Assembly (NCBI GenBank): GCA_030377965.1
Contig: JAUCGE010000012.1
Location: forward strand, 1-59,848
Length of the DNA stretch: 59,848 nt
Origin: Desulfobacterales bacterium HSG16
Lineage (GTDB): Bacteria > Desulfobacterota > Desulfobacteria > Desulfobacterales > HSG16
Reading direction: 5' to 3'
In this document: piece by piece, positions 1 through 8,124 of the stretch
Numbering within the stretch: the stretch's first letter is position 1
Layout of the letters: each line of letters begins with the position of its first letter
Notes under the pieces: model-generated
What the model saw: only the letters and a program-made list of their open reading frames with translations
Told to the model about the DNA's origin: nothing
Database searches by the model: none
Made by a program: the position numbers and the translations under genes

Positions 1-105
1 AAAATTGCTGAATGCCATATTATGCAACTCCTTTCTGCTCCTCAGAGAATCTTCTTGGCTTCTGAAGCTTTTGAGCTTACTATACCAGAGTTATGCAGAT
101 TCAAT

Positions 106-423
106 TTAAGCATATAAAAGAACTTCAGGAGGAATGATTTCCAAATATATGTTGTCTTTTGAAATTCCCATTTTAATCAATTCTTCATCAATCAATTCTT
201 CAGTATCATTCAATTTAATCACAACCTGATCGTCACGAATAGAAATATGTATCGCACACTGATGAATCCGTCTTTGGCTCTGCCACCCAACCCATACTAC
301 CATATATTGCATCCGTTCATCATCGAAAATCAGCTCAATATGCGAATCTTCCGTTTTTAAAGATTCATACTCTGATAGTAATTTTTTAATGCATTGTTGG
401 TAAAACTTTCTGGATTTTTCCAT
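106..423 (-). CDS. xisI: XisI family protein
   Basis: A 105-residue protein that resembles the XisI family, first described as a controlling factor for excision of the fdxN element in cyanobacteria and since found in many filamentous and multicellular bacteria, usually beside xisH. Its biochemical role is unsettled. The sequence shows the family pattern: an N-terminal helix with the start MEKSRKFYQQCIKKLLSEYE, a central stretch with the VGWQ motif, and the C-terminal segment DNIYLEIIPPE. Length is close to the usual 110 or so. Its start lies inside the 3' end of xisH, with a 67-base overlap. A GAGG-type ribosome binding site sits just before the ATG within the xisH frame. The call rests on recognising the family. 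Function in this organism is unknown. Confidence 0.85.
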   Translation of the reverse strand: MEKSRKFYQQCIKKLLSEYESLKTEDSHIELIFDDERMQYMVVWVGWQSQRRIHQCAIHISIRDDQVVIKLNDTEELIDEELIKMGISKDNIYLEIIPPEVLLYA

Positions 424-808
424 TGTAAAGGCTCCTCTGGTAATAATGAATAAACAATGACATTGATCTTGAGAGTCTGAATAGTCACTCGTCCGACCTG
501 TCGAGATAAAATATTCTCAAAGGCATAAGTAGGAACGGCTAAATATAGAGTTCTCTCAGGATCTTGCTGCTGAATAAAAAGTTTATAAATGCTATATTGG
601 CCAATTGCATCTTCCAGGTCAGCGACCTGAGATGCACGTAGAAAACTTTTTATCTCAACCGCTATTTTCTCTGTGCCTTTTTCAGCCGCAATCACACGTT
701 CTGCACCCAAATCAACGGCAAGTTTCGGATCGGTATTCAGCATATATGGATCGTGGGTGACTGTCCAACCTCCCTTGCTCAGAGCTTTTTTTTATCTTGC
801 TGATGAAA
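357..808 (-). pseudogene. xisH: XisH family protein with a frameshifted, degraded 5' end
   Basis: XisH is the usual partner of XisI and has an endonuclease-like fold with the core DLGAE...AAEKG..KIAVEIKSF, all visible here. The open frame begins only at an internal ATG (743), which would give 128 residues. The family sequence continues upstream of it in frame: residues reading ALSKGGWTVTHDPY precede that ATG. Going further, a run of eight A's (787-794 on the plus strand) breaks the frame. In another frame, immediately before the run, the family N-terminal pattern FHxxxKK reappears. Removing two A's would restore FHQQDKKAL. No start codon is seen before this. The C-terminus also runs about 18 residues past the usual family end, reading through the xisI start. 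It is probably a broken gene, unless the A run is a sequencing error or a programmed frameshift site. Confidence 0.6.
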
Positions 809-1009
809 TTAAAATATGTTATTGATAACACGGGAAAAAACATGTGTCAACAAAAAATGATCCGTCAAATTGCGTTTGATTTTTTTTCATATTTATACCA
901 TAGAGCAGGCGTACAATATATTTTTTTCATATTAACCGAAAACTGGATGGAAACCACATTGTTGAACTGAAATTTTCATAATTCTGTGGATAAGCAAGAG
1001 GAAAAATTA

Positions 1010-2362
1010 ATGTCTGACCTGAAAAAACATTTATATCCGGTGCTTCTGGCCGGCGGAACCGGGACACGCCTATGGCCGGTATCGCGGGAATTATATCCCA
1101 AACAGCTCATCAAATTCATAGGTGATGATTCCCTTATGCAGAGTACTGTCAAGCGTATAGCGCCGATGACTATAACGGAAAATATAAGAGTGGTCTGCGG
1201 TCGTCATCATTTTCATGAAATAGCCAGGCACATGGATGAAGTCGGGATATCAGCAGAGAATAAAATAATTGTCGAACCCTGCGGCAGAAACACTGCCCCG
1301 GCCATTTTGCTTGCGCTCCTGCATATCCTTGCGGAAGATAAGGATGCACTCATATGCGTGTTTCCGGCTGACCATGTAATAAAAGACATGGATACATTCT
1401 GTAAGAAAGTCGAAGAAGCCGCAATTCTTGCACAGCAAGGGCATATTCTTACTTTTGGAATCACTCCTCATTATCCTGAAACCGGATACGGCTATATCGA
1501 AGGAGCGGGCTTGATTGCCGACAACGCAATGGCCATAAAGCGGTTTCGGGAAAAACCGGACAAGAAAACCGCGCAGGAATTTATAAAAGCCGGAAATTTT
1601 TTCTGGAACAGCGGGATGTTCTGTTTCAAGGCATCTGTTATGAAAGAAGAATTTGATACCCATGTGCCGGATCTTGTCAGGCAGATGGAAGACTTCATTG
1701 CTTCATCTGGTACACATGATGATGGTTATGAAAAACTGCCTAATATATCTATTGATTATGCAATAATGGAAAATACGGACAAGGGCGCTGTTTTACCATC
1801 TGATTTCGGATGGAGCGATATCGGGTCTTGGAAATCTCTTTATGATTTTCTTGAAAAAGATGAAAATGGCAATGTCATCGACGGTAATGTCATTGAAAAA
1901 AATACAAAAAACAGTTTTATCATGAGCTACGGATGCTTGATTGCCACCAATCATATGGAAAATATGGTAGTTGTCGAAACCCCGGATGCCGTGTTCGTGT
2001 CAGAAATGGAAAAAAGCAGAGATGTCAAATTTATAGTCGAAGCTTTAAAAGAAGACGGCAGGCAGGAACACGTAAAACACAAAACTGTTTATCACCCTTG
2101 GGGAACAAGGACAGTACTGGAAAAAAACGGTACATATTGCGTCTCAAAATTAGTGTTGTACCCCAAATCAGGCATGGAATTTCCATTCAGCGGTTCTGTG
2201 GCACATCTTACCGTTGTAAAAGGGAAGGCAACCTTGAGGAAGAAAGATTCCATTTTAAATCTGGATCAGGGCAAAACTTCTTCGTTTGTAAAGGAAGAGT
2301 CCTTAAACCTTGAAAATACCGACAGCTACGATCTCTGTATTATTCAAACAGACATGCTGTAA
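1010..2362 (+). CDS. manC: Mannose-1-phosphate guanylyltransferase (ManC type) with degenerate isomerase domain
   Basis: Makes GDP-mannose from mannose-1-phosphate and GTP in the cytoplasm, for polysaccharide or glycan synthesis. The nucleotidyltransferase domain is well kept: the P-loop-like LLAGGTGTRLWPVSRE...PKQ near the N-terminus, then FPADH, GYGYIE, FREKP, WNSGMF, IDYAIME and DFGWSDIGSW. A linker follows, then what should be the cupin phosphomannose isomerase domain (HPWGT and onward). That domain is short and has lost the metal-binding QxHxxRxEHW pattern (EFPFSGSVAHL instead). It also lacks the usual C-terminal PxGxxHxLxNPG and YLGEDDI parts. I chose the ATG at 1010 (450 residues), which has a GAGG site eight bases upstream, over the GTG at 986. 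It stands alone, divergent from xisH. Guanylyltransferase activity is likely and isomerase activity unlikely. Confidence 0.9.
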   Translation: MSDLKKHLYPVLLAGGTGTRLWPVSRELYPKQLIKFIGDDSLMQSTVKRIAPMTITENIRVVCGRHHFHEIARHMDEVGISAENKIIVEPCGRNTAPAILLALLHILAEDKDALICVFPADHVIKDMDTFCKKVEEAAILAQQGHILTFGITPHYPETGYGYIEGAGLIADNAMAIKRFREKPDKKTAQEFIKAGNFFWNSGMFCFKASVMKEEFDTHVPDLVRQMEDFIASSGTHDDGYEKLPNISIDYAIMENTDKGAVLPSDFGWSDIGSWKSLYDFLEKDENGNVIDGNVIEKNTKNSFIMSYGCLIATNHMENMVVVETPDAVFVSEMEKSRDVKFIVEALKEDGRQEHVKHKTVYHPWGTRTVLEKNGTYCVSKLVLYPKSGMEFPFSGSVAHLTVVKGKATLRKKDSILNLDQGKTSSFVKEESLNLENTDSYDLCIIQTDML

Positions 2363-2551
2363 AAAAAATTACCATAAGACATATAAACTTTGTAATATTT
2401 CACATCACTCACACATAAAGCACAGCCCGAAAATAAATCTTCTAGCCAAATTATTCACAGCCGCAGCCGCTTAAACCCGGCTGCAAAAACTCTCTTCGAT
2501 AAATTCTTGTTTTATCCATCCGTTCATGCTACCGATATCGTTTTTGACTGC

Positions 2552-2714
2552 TTAAGGGTCGTGGATGAAATTAATTCCATAAAATTGCGCCGAATTTGGA
2601 GCTGTTTTACGGCGTATTGATGGGTGAATACTTATTGTCTGTACCCATCGATGCAACGCAGAAAACAGATTACAGGCAAGCAAGGTTGTGGAAGTTATTT
2701 CATCCACGGCCCTA
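2552..2714 (+). repeat. MITE-like element, copy 1
   Basis: A 163-base element with terminal inverted repeats: the left end reads GGGTCGTGGATGAAAT and the right end carries its complement ATTTCATCCACGGCCC, with TTAA/TAA at the borders. It lies in the 440-base gap between manC and the CHASE2 kinase (2363-2802). A nearly full second copy is at 29254-29419 and a truncated inverted copy at 23869-23962. There is no coding capacity. The size, inverted ends and several copies fit a non-autonomous miniature transposable element. The rest of the gap holds only a weak GC hairpin near 2462-2484. Confidence 0.75.
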
Positions 2715-2802
2715 ATGGATGAGCTATCGTATTATTGAACTCTGGTAAACGGGATCTATATTACAATCTGTACAATTATTTAAGGTTTGAAAATATAAAG
2801 TA

Positions 2803-5800
2803 ATGAAATATTTTAAAAATCGTTATGACATACTTATAATCGTTCTCCTGTTTTTTTTATCCGTACCGGCACAATACTATGAAATCCTTTCTTTTGCTGA
2901 AAACAAGACTTTGTCGATTCGCCATTATCTGCGTTTGAGTTTCAAAAATCTTCGAACGCATGATTCTGTCGAAAAAAAGGCAGTCATAGCAAATATCAAT
3001 GAATCCTTTTATGAAAAATATGGCACATCACCCCTGAGACGCTCTGATCTTGCAAAAATAATCACTGTTATCAAAAGCCTTGGAGCCAGGGTGATAGTGC
3101 TTGCCATGCCAATAAACTTTTCTGATACATTCGGTGAAGATGCTGTTCTTGCAGAAGCCATAAAAGATGCTGGAAACGTCGTACTTGAATCCCATGCCAT
3201 ATTCGATTCTCAAAACAGGTTTACACGAATTGCTTATCCCATTTCCGATCTTTTGAAAAATGCTGAAAGTGGTTATCTCCATGTATCTGAAAATAAAAAT
3301 TTGGACAATTTCATTGATAAATTGCAAATTTTTCCAGACCTGATCCAGAAAAAAGATGGCTGGCCTTTAGCAGTATCCGCTCTTTCCGAATATGCGGAAA
3401 AAGCACCCCGATTGAACAGACATATGCTATTTATCAAAAATTTCAAAATCAGCCTGGATCGAAATTATGATTTCAGGATAGACTTCACCAATGGAATAAA
3501 AAGTATCGAAGCTTACGAATTTATCGATACAGATCGATTCGATGGACAACAACTGGAAAAATTGAAAAAACAGGTACAGGGTAAATTCGTCATAATCAAC
3601 GATACATCCCTTGCTGCACATAATCGGTTTGATACGCCAGCAGGTGTTGTAAGTGAGCCTGAGATCATAGCTGAAACCATCAATTCTTTTTTTGAAAAAA
3701 ATCCTCTGATATCTGCTTCTCTGACAGAAGAATCATTATTTGGAGTGATATTAATATTTTTAGTATGCCTGGCTCTCAATTTTTTCGTTACTCCGATATC
3801 ACGATTTTTTTGCTTCTTTTTAATATTTTCAGCTTATCTGTTTTCAGCCACGGCGTTTTATGTGTTCCAAGGTATTGTGTTTTCCATGAGTTATTCGATA
3901 GTTGTAGCTATATCAGCATTTTTTATCACAATATTATATAATTATACCCATAAGAAAAATAAAAAAATCAACTTGGCTGAAAAACTGAACAAAAAACATG
4001 AACGGCTCGAAAAAGTTGAAGCCGCCAGCCAGGCAAAAACCGAATTTCTGGCCAGGATGAACCATGAAATCCGAACTCCCATAAATACCATCTTCGGCAT
4101 GACTGATATGACGTTGAGGACAAAACTTGACAGACAGCAGAAGGAAAACCTTCTTGCTGTCATGGATTCGGCAGGTAATCTTCTTGAAATCATAGATGAT
4201 ATTCTGGATTTTTCAAAAATAGAGGATGGAAATGTAGAACTTGAGATAATAGATTTTGATCTGGACAAAATCCTGAGATCTGTTCTGGAACGATTCCACA
4301 AAGATGCCGAAAAAAAAGGGGTATCGCTGAATGTCAGACGAAATGAGAGTGCACCCAGATATCTTGAGGGTGATGCAGCAAGGATTATGTATATTTTATT
4401 ACAACTCATTGAGAATGCTATCAAATTTACAAATAAAGGAGAAATTATTCTCAATGTATCAGGGCCTGAGCATATATATGATCTATCGCTTCCAGATTGG
4501 GTACAAAAAAGCATGAATCCGAATTTCATGCTGTTTTCTATACGAGATACCGGGCAGGGAATTCCAAAAGAAAAACATGAAAAAATTTTCGAAAGTTTCA
4601 GCCATCCAGATGATTCGACAGCGCGCAGTGACAAAGGTTCAGGTCTGGGGCTTTCTATCAGCAGATATCTGATAGAACTGATGGAAGGCAATATATGGGT
4701 CGAGAGCGAACCTGGCTATGGGTCAACTTTTTTTTTCCGAATCGTTTTGAAACCTGGAAATCCTGCTATAGTGCTTGCACAGGAAGCTGAATGTCTGGCT
4801 GATACACCATTGTATTTTTATTCGAATGCCAGAATATTGCTGGTTGAAGATAATCCTATGAATATTCGCGTTGCAAAGACTTATCTTTCTAAGATCGGAA
4901 TCAGGGTTGTTGAAGCAAAGGATGGGAAACAGGCTCTTGACATGCTGGGCAACGATACACCAGGCAATGATGCACTGGACAATGATACCTTCGATCTGGT
5001 GTTGATGGATATTGAAATGTCGAATATGGATGGTCTGGAAGCCACAGAGAGGATAAGAAAGGGGGAAGCAGGAAAAAAATATGCCAATATCCCCATTATC
5101 GCTCTGACTGCCCATGCCACGCGGGAATACCGAAAAAAAAGCCTTGATGCAGGTATGAACGACTACATAACTAAACCCATCGATTTCAATCGCTTATGCA
5201 AAGTATTAATGCCTTTTATCAAATCTTGTAATCCAGAGGATGTAAAAAACAAATCTACCGAATTACCGAGTGTAATCGAGACTGGTAACAAAGATCTGCC
5301 TGCAAATCTGCCGGGTATCAACGTTGAAATTGGTATGAAAAGACTTGGAGGCAACCGCAAGCTTTTTTATAAACTTCTAAAAGAGTTTGCCCAGCAATAT
5401 TATGATTCGGCAGAGCAAATCCGCAGGGCCGTAGAAAAGCATGATATAAAAAAGGCTGTTTTAATTACTCATAATTTGAAAGGCGTGACTTCTATCATAT
5501 CGGCCAGCGACGTTTTCAAGGCGGTATCGGATCTGAATAAATCTCTTCATCGAAAAAAGGATTCATATATAAATCAAAGTCTGCACAAATATGAGACATG
5601 CTTGTCCGTGTTGATAAAATCGATTCGTTCGCTTGATAAAAAAGATGAACCTGTTTCGGTAAAAGCAGATAATTTCAGAACAGACCTGAACAGAGAAGAG
5701 TGGCTCAGTATTTCTTCCATGCTGTCCGAATTAAATGATTATATAGAACAGCACAACCCAAAGGCAGAAACCTGCCTGGCATCGTTCAAGACCCGGCTGG

Positions 5801-5928
5801 GGCATCATGAAGATATCCTGCAGATGGAAAAGCAGATCAGCCAGTATGATTACAGGGGAGCTGAGAAAACACTTACACATTTTAAAGATATTATGAATGC
5901 TCATTGCTGCCCACAGAATGAGCTGTAA
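2803..5928 (+). CDS. CHASE2-domain hybrid histidine kinase (CHASE2-HisKA-HATPase-REC-HPt)
   Basis: A 1041-residue membrane sensor kinase. After an N-terminal membrane anchor comes an extracytoplasmic CHASE2-like domain (about residues 30-300), then a cluster of hydrophobic segments (about 310-385). A HisKA domain follows with phospho-accepting His421 in MNHEIRTP, then HATPase_c with the DTGQGIP and GSGLGLSI boxes, a receiver domain with Asp736 (LVLMDIEM), and an HPt domain with candidate His890 in THNLKG. The last 90 residues resemble, weakly, a helical tail shared with kinases of the operon downstream. All parts for an internal His-Asp-His relay are present; the final response regulator is not known. 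The start has only a weak ribosome binding site. It is a single-gene unit, with the MITE just upstream. The CHASE2 ligand is unknown. Confidence 0.9.
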   Translation: MKYFKNRYDILIIVLLFFLSVPAQYYEILSFAENKTLSIRHYLRLSFKNLRTHDSVEKKAVIANINESFYEKYGTSPLRRSDLAKIITVIKSLGARVIVLAMPINFSDTFGEDAVLAEAIKDAGNVVLESHAIFDSQNRFTRIAYPISDLLKNAESGYLHVSENKNLDNFIDKLQIFPDLIQKKDGWPLAVSALSEYAEKAPRLNRHMLFIKNFKISLDRNYDFRIDFTNGIKSIEAYEFIDTDRFDGQQLEKLKKQVQGKFVIINDTSLAAHNRFDTPAGVVSEPEIIAETINSFFEKNPLISASLTEESLFGVILIFLVCLALNFFVTPISRFFCFFLIFSAYLFSATAFYVFQGIVFSMSYSIVVAISAFFITILYNYTHKKNKKINLAEKLNKKHERLEKVEAASQAKTEFLARMNHEIRTPINTIFGMTDMTLRTKLDRQQKENLLAVMDSAGNLLEIIDDILDFSKIEDGNVELEIIDFDLDKILRSVLERFHKDAEKKGVSLNVRRNESAPRYLEGDAARIMYILLQLIENAIKFTNKGEIILNVSGPEHIYDLSLPDWVQKSMNPNFMLFSIRDTGQGIPKEKHEKIFESFSHPDDSTARSDKGSGLGLSISRYLIELMEGNIWVESEPGYGSTFFFRIVLKPGNPAIVLAQEAECLADTPLYFYSNARILLVEDNPMNIRVAKTYLSKIGIRVVEAKDGKQALDMLGNDTPGNDALDNDTFDLVLMDIEMSNMDGLEATERIRKGEAGKKYANIPIIALTAHATREYRKKSLDAGMNDYITKPIDFNRLCKVLMPFIKSCNPEDVKNKSTELPSVIETGNKDLPANLPGINVEIGMKRLGGNRKLFYKLLKEFAQQYYDSAEQIRRAVEKHDIKKAVLITHNLKGVTSIISASDVFKAVSDLNKSLHRKKDSYINQSLHKYETCLSVLIKSIRSLDKKDEPVSVKADNFRTDLNREEWLSISSMLSELNDYIEQHNPKAETCLASFKTRLGHHEDILQMEKQISQYDYRGAEKTLTHFKDIMNAHCCPQNEL

Positions 5929-5977
5929 GAATATTTTTTGATTATAGGATTTTAATCAAATATCAAAGGAGAAAATC

Positions 5978-6508
5978 ATGTTACTTGCATTTCAAGGGAA
6001 AAAACCAACAATTGGTTCAAATGTATTCATAGCACACAATGCTACCGTGATCGGAGACGTAACCATTGATGATGGCGCAAGCATATGGTATGGCTCGGTA
6101 TTACGAGCTGACGAAGCACCTATACATGTGGGAAAAAATAGCAACATCCAGGATAATTGCACAATCCATACAGATGAGGGAAAACCAGCGTCAATAGATG
6201 AAAACGTAACTGTCGGGCATAATGCAGTTGTTCACGGATGTACTGTGGAAAAGAATTGTCTGATAGGAATAGGTGCAGTTGTATTGAACGATGCGGTGAT
6301 AAAGACCGGGTCTGTTGTAGCCGCTGGGGCAGTGGTCAAGGAAGGGCAGATTGTCGGCCCTTGTCAATTGGTAGCAGGTGCGCCTGCCGTACTCAAAAAA
6401 GAACTGGGGCCTGAAATCGGAGAATTTCTGAAAACACCGGCAGATATCTATACAAAACTGGCAGCCAAACATATGGCTATTCAAATTCCAGATCAGACGG
6501 ATGGGTAA
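5978..6508 (+). CDS. Gamma-class carbonic anhydrase-like hexapeptide protein
   Basis: A 176-residue left-handed beta-helix protein of the gamma carbonic anhydrase family (YrdA/PaaY/CamH-like), normally a cytoplasmic zinc trimer. The hexapeptide repeats run from the GSNVFIAHNATVIGDV stretch to about residue 135. The three zinc-ligand histidines are in place: one in CTIHTDEG and two in VGHNAVVHGC. The N-terminal LLAFQGKKPTIG opening and the AGAPA turn before the C-terminal helices are typical. A strong ribosome binding site (AAAGGAG) precedes the ATG. It may catalyse CO2 hydration or another acyl- or CoA-related reaction; members of this family often lack measured anhydrase activity. It follows the CHASE2 kinase by 49 bases and may be co-transcribed. 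Confidence 0.9.
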   Translation: MLLAFQGKKPTIGSNVFIAHNATVIGDVTIDDGASIWYGSVLRADEAPIHVGKNSNIQDNCTIHTDEGKPASIDENVTVGHNAVVHGCTVEKNCLIGIGAVVLNDAVIKTGSVVAAGAVVKEGQIVGPCQLVAGAPAVLKKELGPEIGEFLKTPADIYTKLAAKHMAIQIPDQTDG

Positions 6509-6540
6509 TTTGGGGCTATGATCATTTTTTTGACCACATT

Positions 6541-6664
6541 CCATTTTTAAAAATATTGACCATGATCAACGCAACTGCCGGGAGATAAATTTCCCGGCTG
6601 AGTCATCCAAAGTACCCTGAAGGGCGCTGTTGCAGTCGGGTTTACCCGGTTTGAAAAATTCAGC
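6541..6664 (+). repeat. Dispersed hairpin repeat (family B), copy 1
   Basis: A 124-base element built round a palindrome with arms GCCGGGAGAT and its near complement. It is followed by TGAGTCATCCAAAG, ACCCTGAAGGGCGCT and a second weaker hairpin near CGGGTTTACCCGG. It matches 55200-55324 in the same register for nearly its whole length, and its core matches 59693-59735. It fills much of the 353-base gap between the carbonic anhydrase-like gene and the small minus-strand gene. The rest of that gap shows nothing I can name. REP/MITE-like; it may also act as a transcription terminator. Confidence 0.75.
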
Positions 6665-6861
6665 AGCAGGATTCATCTCCGGGCTGTGTGTATGCATGAG
6701 TATGCGGATGAAATGTCATAAAATTATGTACAGGTACTTCGCTCTCCTGGACAAATACCTGTCAAAGGGATTACCTGACCCCTGTAATGAGTGTAAAAAG
6801 GATTGATGATATCAAGACAAAGATCATGAAAACACAATCTGCCATATAAACAATGATTTTG

Positions 6862-7047
6862 CTAAACATATGCTCTCTCTGTTTCACATCGATCATTGAA
6901 AAAATCTTTAGCTTCCCTGACACTGTCAAAAAGAATCCATTTTTTCCAGATCATAGTATTTCCGCGTTTTCTGGTCTGCACAATGCTCGTACTTCCATGA
7001 TATTCAAAATTATCCTGATAACTTGCGGAAGAAAGATGCTTGATCAT
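6862..7047 (-). CDS. Small hypothetical protein, 61 residues
   Basis: A short minus-strand frame that begins MIKHLSSASYQDNFEYHGST and ends in DFFNDRCETERAYV. I do not recognise a family. It is taken as real because a good ribosome binding site (GGAG, seven bases before the ATG at 7047) is present and because the sequence is rich in Trp, Tyr, Phe and charged residues, unlike a random frame. No signal peptide or membrane segment is seen. It stands alone, divergent from the sensory operon that starts at 7301. An overlapping plus-strand frame (6853-7068) is judged a shadow. Confidence 0.55.
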   Translation of the reverse strand: MIKHLSSASYQDNFEYHGSTSIVQTRKRGNTMIWKKWILFDSVREAKDFFNDRCETERAYV

Positions 7048-7102
7048 GATGTCTCCTTTCTCTGTTAAATCGTTCATTGTTAAATATTTTTTAGCACACG
7101 GG

Positions 7103-7121
7103 TTTGACAGATACGGTCAAA
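7103..7121. promoter_or_regulatory. Inverted repeat, possible operator
   Basis: A perfect inverted repeat TTTGAC-N7-GTCAAA in the divergent gap between the small minus-strand gene and the sensory operon. It lies about 60 bases upstream of a candidate promoter. This is the kind of site a dimeric regulator could bind. No regulator is assigned. A short direct repeat of ATCTCATTTTTTTC follows at about 7138-7166. Confidence 0.3.
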
Positions 7122-7182
7122 GTGAGTCGTTTTTTTTATCTCATTTTTTTCATCTCATTTTTTTCCATCGGGCATACAGAGG

Positions 7183-7211
7183 TTGTAACAGTGAAATAAT
7201 TTTGCTAATCT
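7183..7211 (+). promoter_or_regulatory. Candidate sigma-70 promoter of the sensory operon
   Basis: TTGTAA (7183-7188) and TAATCT (7206-7211) are separated by 17 bases, about 90 bases before the first gene of the operon at 7301. This is a sequence match only, and such matches are common in AT-rich gaps. Confidence 0.35.
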
Positions 7212-7300
7212 GCTACATTCCTGCTGGCTTTTATGTAAAAATATTTGATAACATATGCGGTCATCAGTTATTGGAATCAATAAGGAACAAGGAGAATAAA

Positions 7301-8107
7301 ATGAAAAACCGAACGACTCGAATTGTCTGTATGGTATTTCTGACTATGTTCATCTGCATCCCGGTTGCGGCAGCGAATGAGACACCCGTAACAGTTACCA
7401 TTGTTTATGCCGTATCCTCGAATCCGCCGTTTATAATGGGGAAAGGTACTGGTATCGACCTGAAAAAGCCTGGTACCACAATCGAAATGCTGATGATGGT
7501 GGCACAACACCTTGATATTCAAATTAAATTTAAGCGGATACCCTGGAAAAGAGGGCTGATGTTTCTGGAAAACAATGAAGCAGATGGGATATTTCATGCC
7601 AGTTTCAAAGAAAAACGTACCCAGATAGGTGTGTATCCCACAAAAGACGGAAAAGCTGATCCTGCAAAAAGAATTCTGGATATGTCTTATACGCTTTATA
7701 AGTTGAAAGATTCTCCACTTACATGGGATGGATCGGCATTTGAAAACCTGAACGGTCCCATCGCCGCGACTATCGGTTATGCGGTTATCGATACCCTGAA
7801 AAAGAAGGGTGTCACTGTTGATGAAGGAAAACGCACTTCCCACAGCATGATGAAACTTTTAAAAGGCAGGGTTGCGGCAGTTGCGGAACTGGAAACCATG
7901 GCAGATGCCTTTCTGGCATTGAATCCTGAAAAATTCAAGAATGTAGCCAAAATGAAAAAAACTGTTCAGAACAAACCTTATTACCTATTACTTTCACATC
8001 GATTTGTGAAAGAACATCCTAAACTTTCCCGAAAAATCTGGGATGAAATCGAGACGGTCAGAGAATCTGCGGCATTTAAAAAACGATTTTTTGAGTATGC
8101 CCGATAG
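7301..8107 (+). CDS. Periplasmic solute-binding protein (SBP_bac_3-like), sensor-associated
   Basis: A 268-residue protein with an N-terminal signal peptide ([17 protein letters not shown] through the AAAN cleavage region). The mature part resembles family 3 solute-binding proteins: a YAVSSNPPF opening strand, a middle region where substrate-binding residues sit, and a long C-terminal helix. It should bind a small molecule in the periplasm. There is no ABC permease or ATPase nearby. Instead a hybrid kinase starts 18 bases after it, so it probably works as a sensory subunit rather than in transport. The start at 7301 is set by GGAG nine bases upstream and by the signal peptide. A longer frame from 7040 lacks these features. 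Confidence 0.8.
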   Translation: MKNRTTRIVCMVFLTMFICIPVAAANETPVTVTIVYAVSSNPPFIMGKGTGIDLKKPGTTIEMLMMVAQHLDIQIKFKRIPWKRGLMFLENNEADGIFHASFKEKRTQIGVYPTKDGKADPAKRILDMSYTLYKLKDSPLTWDGSAFENLNGPIAATIGYAVIDTLKKKGVTVDEGKRTSHSMMKLLKGRVAAVAELETMADAFLALNPEKFKNVAKMKKTVQNKPYYLLLSHRFVKEHPKLSRKIWDEIETVRESAAFKKRFFEYAR

Positions 8108-8124
8108 ATGGAACCTGGCAGGAT

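Noticed and set aside
2462-2484. GC hairpin after manC as its terminator
   Set aside because: Arms GCAGCCG/CGGCTGC are present but no T run follows on the coding strand, and it lies 100 bases from the stop.
3942-4691. A 249-codon minus-strand frame inside the CHASE2 kinase gene
   Set aside because: Rich in Ser, Arg and Phe, as expected for the antisense of a kinase; the plus-strand protein has all catalytic motifs.
6853-7068. A plus-strand frame overlapping the small gene at 6862-7047
   Set aside because: No start signal, and the minus-strand frame has a good ribosome binding site.
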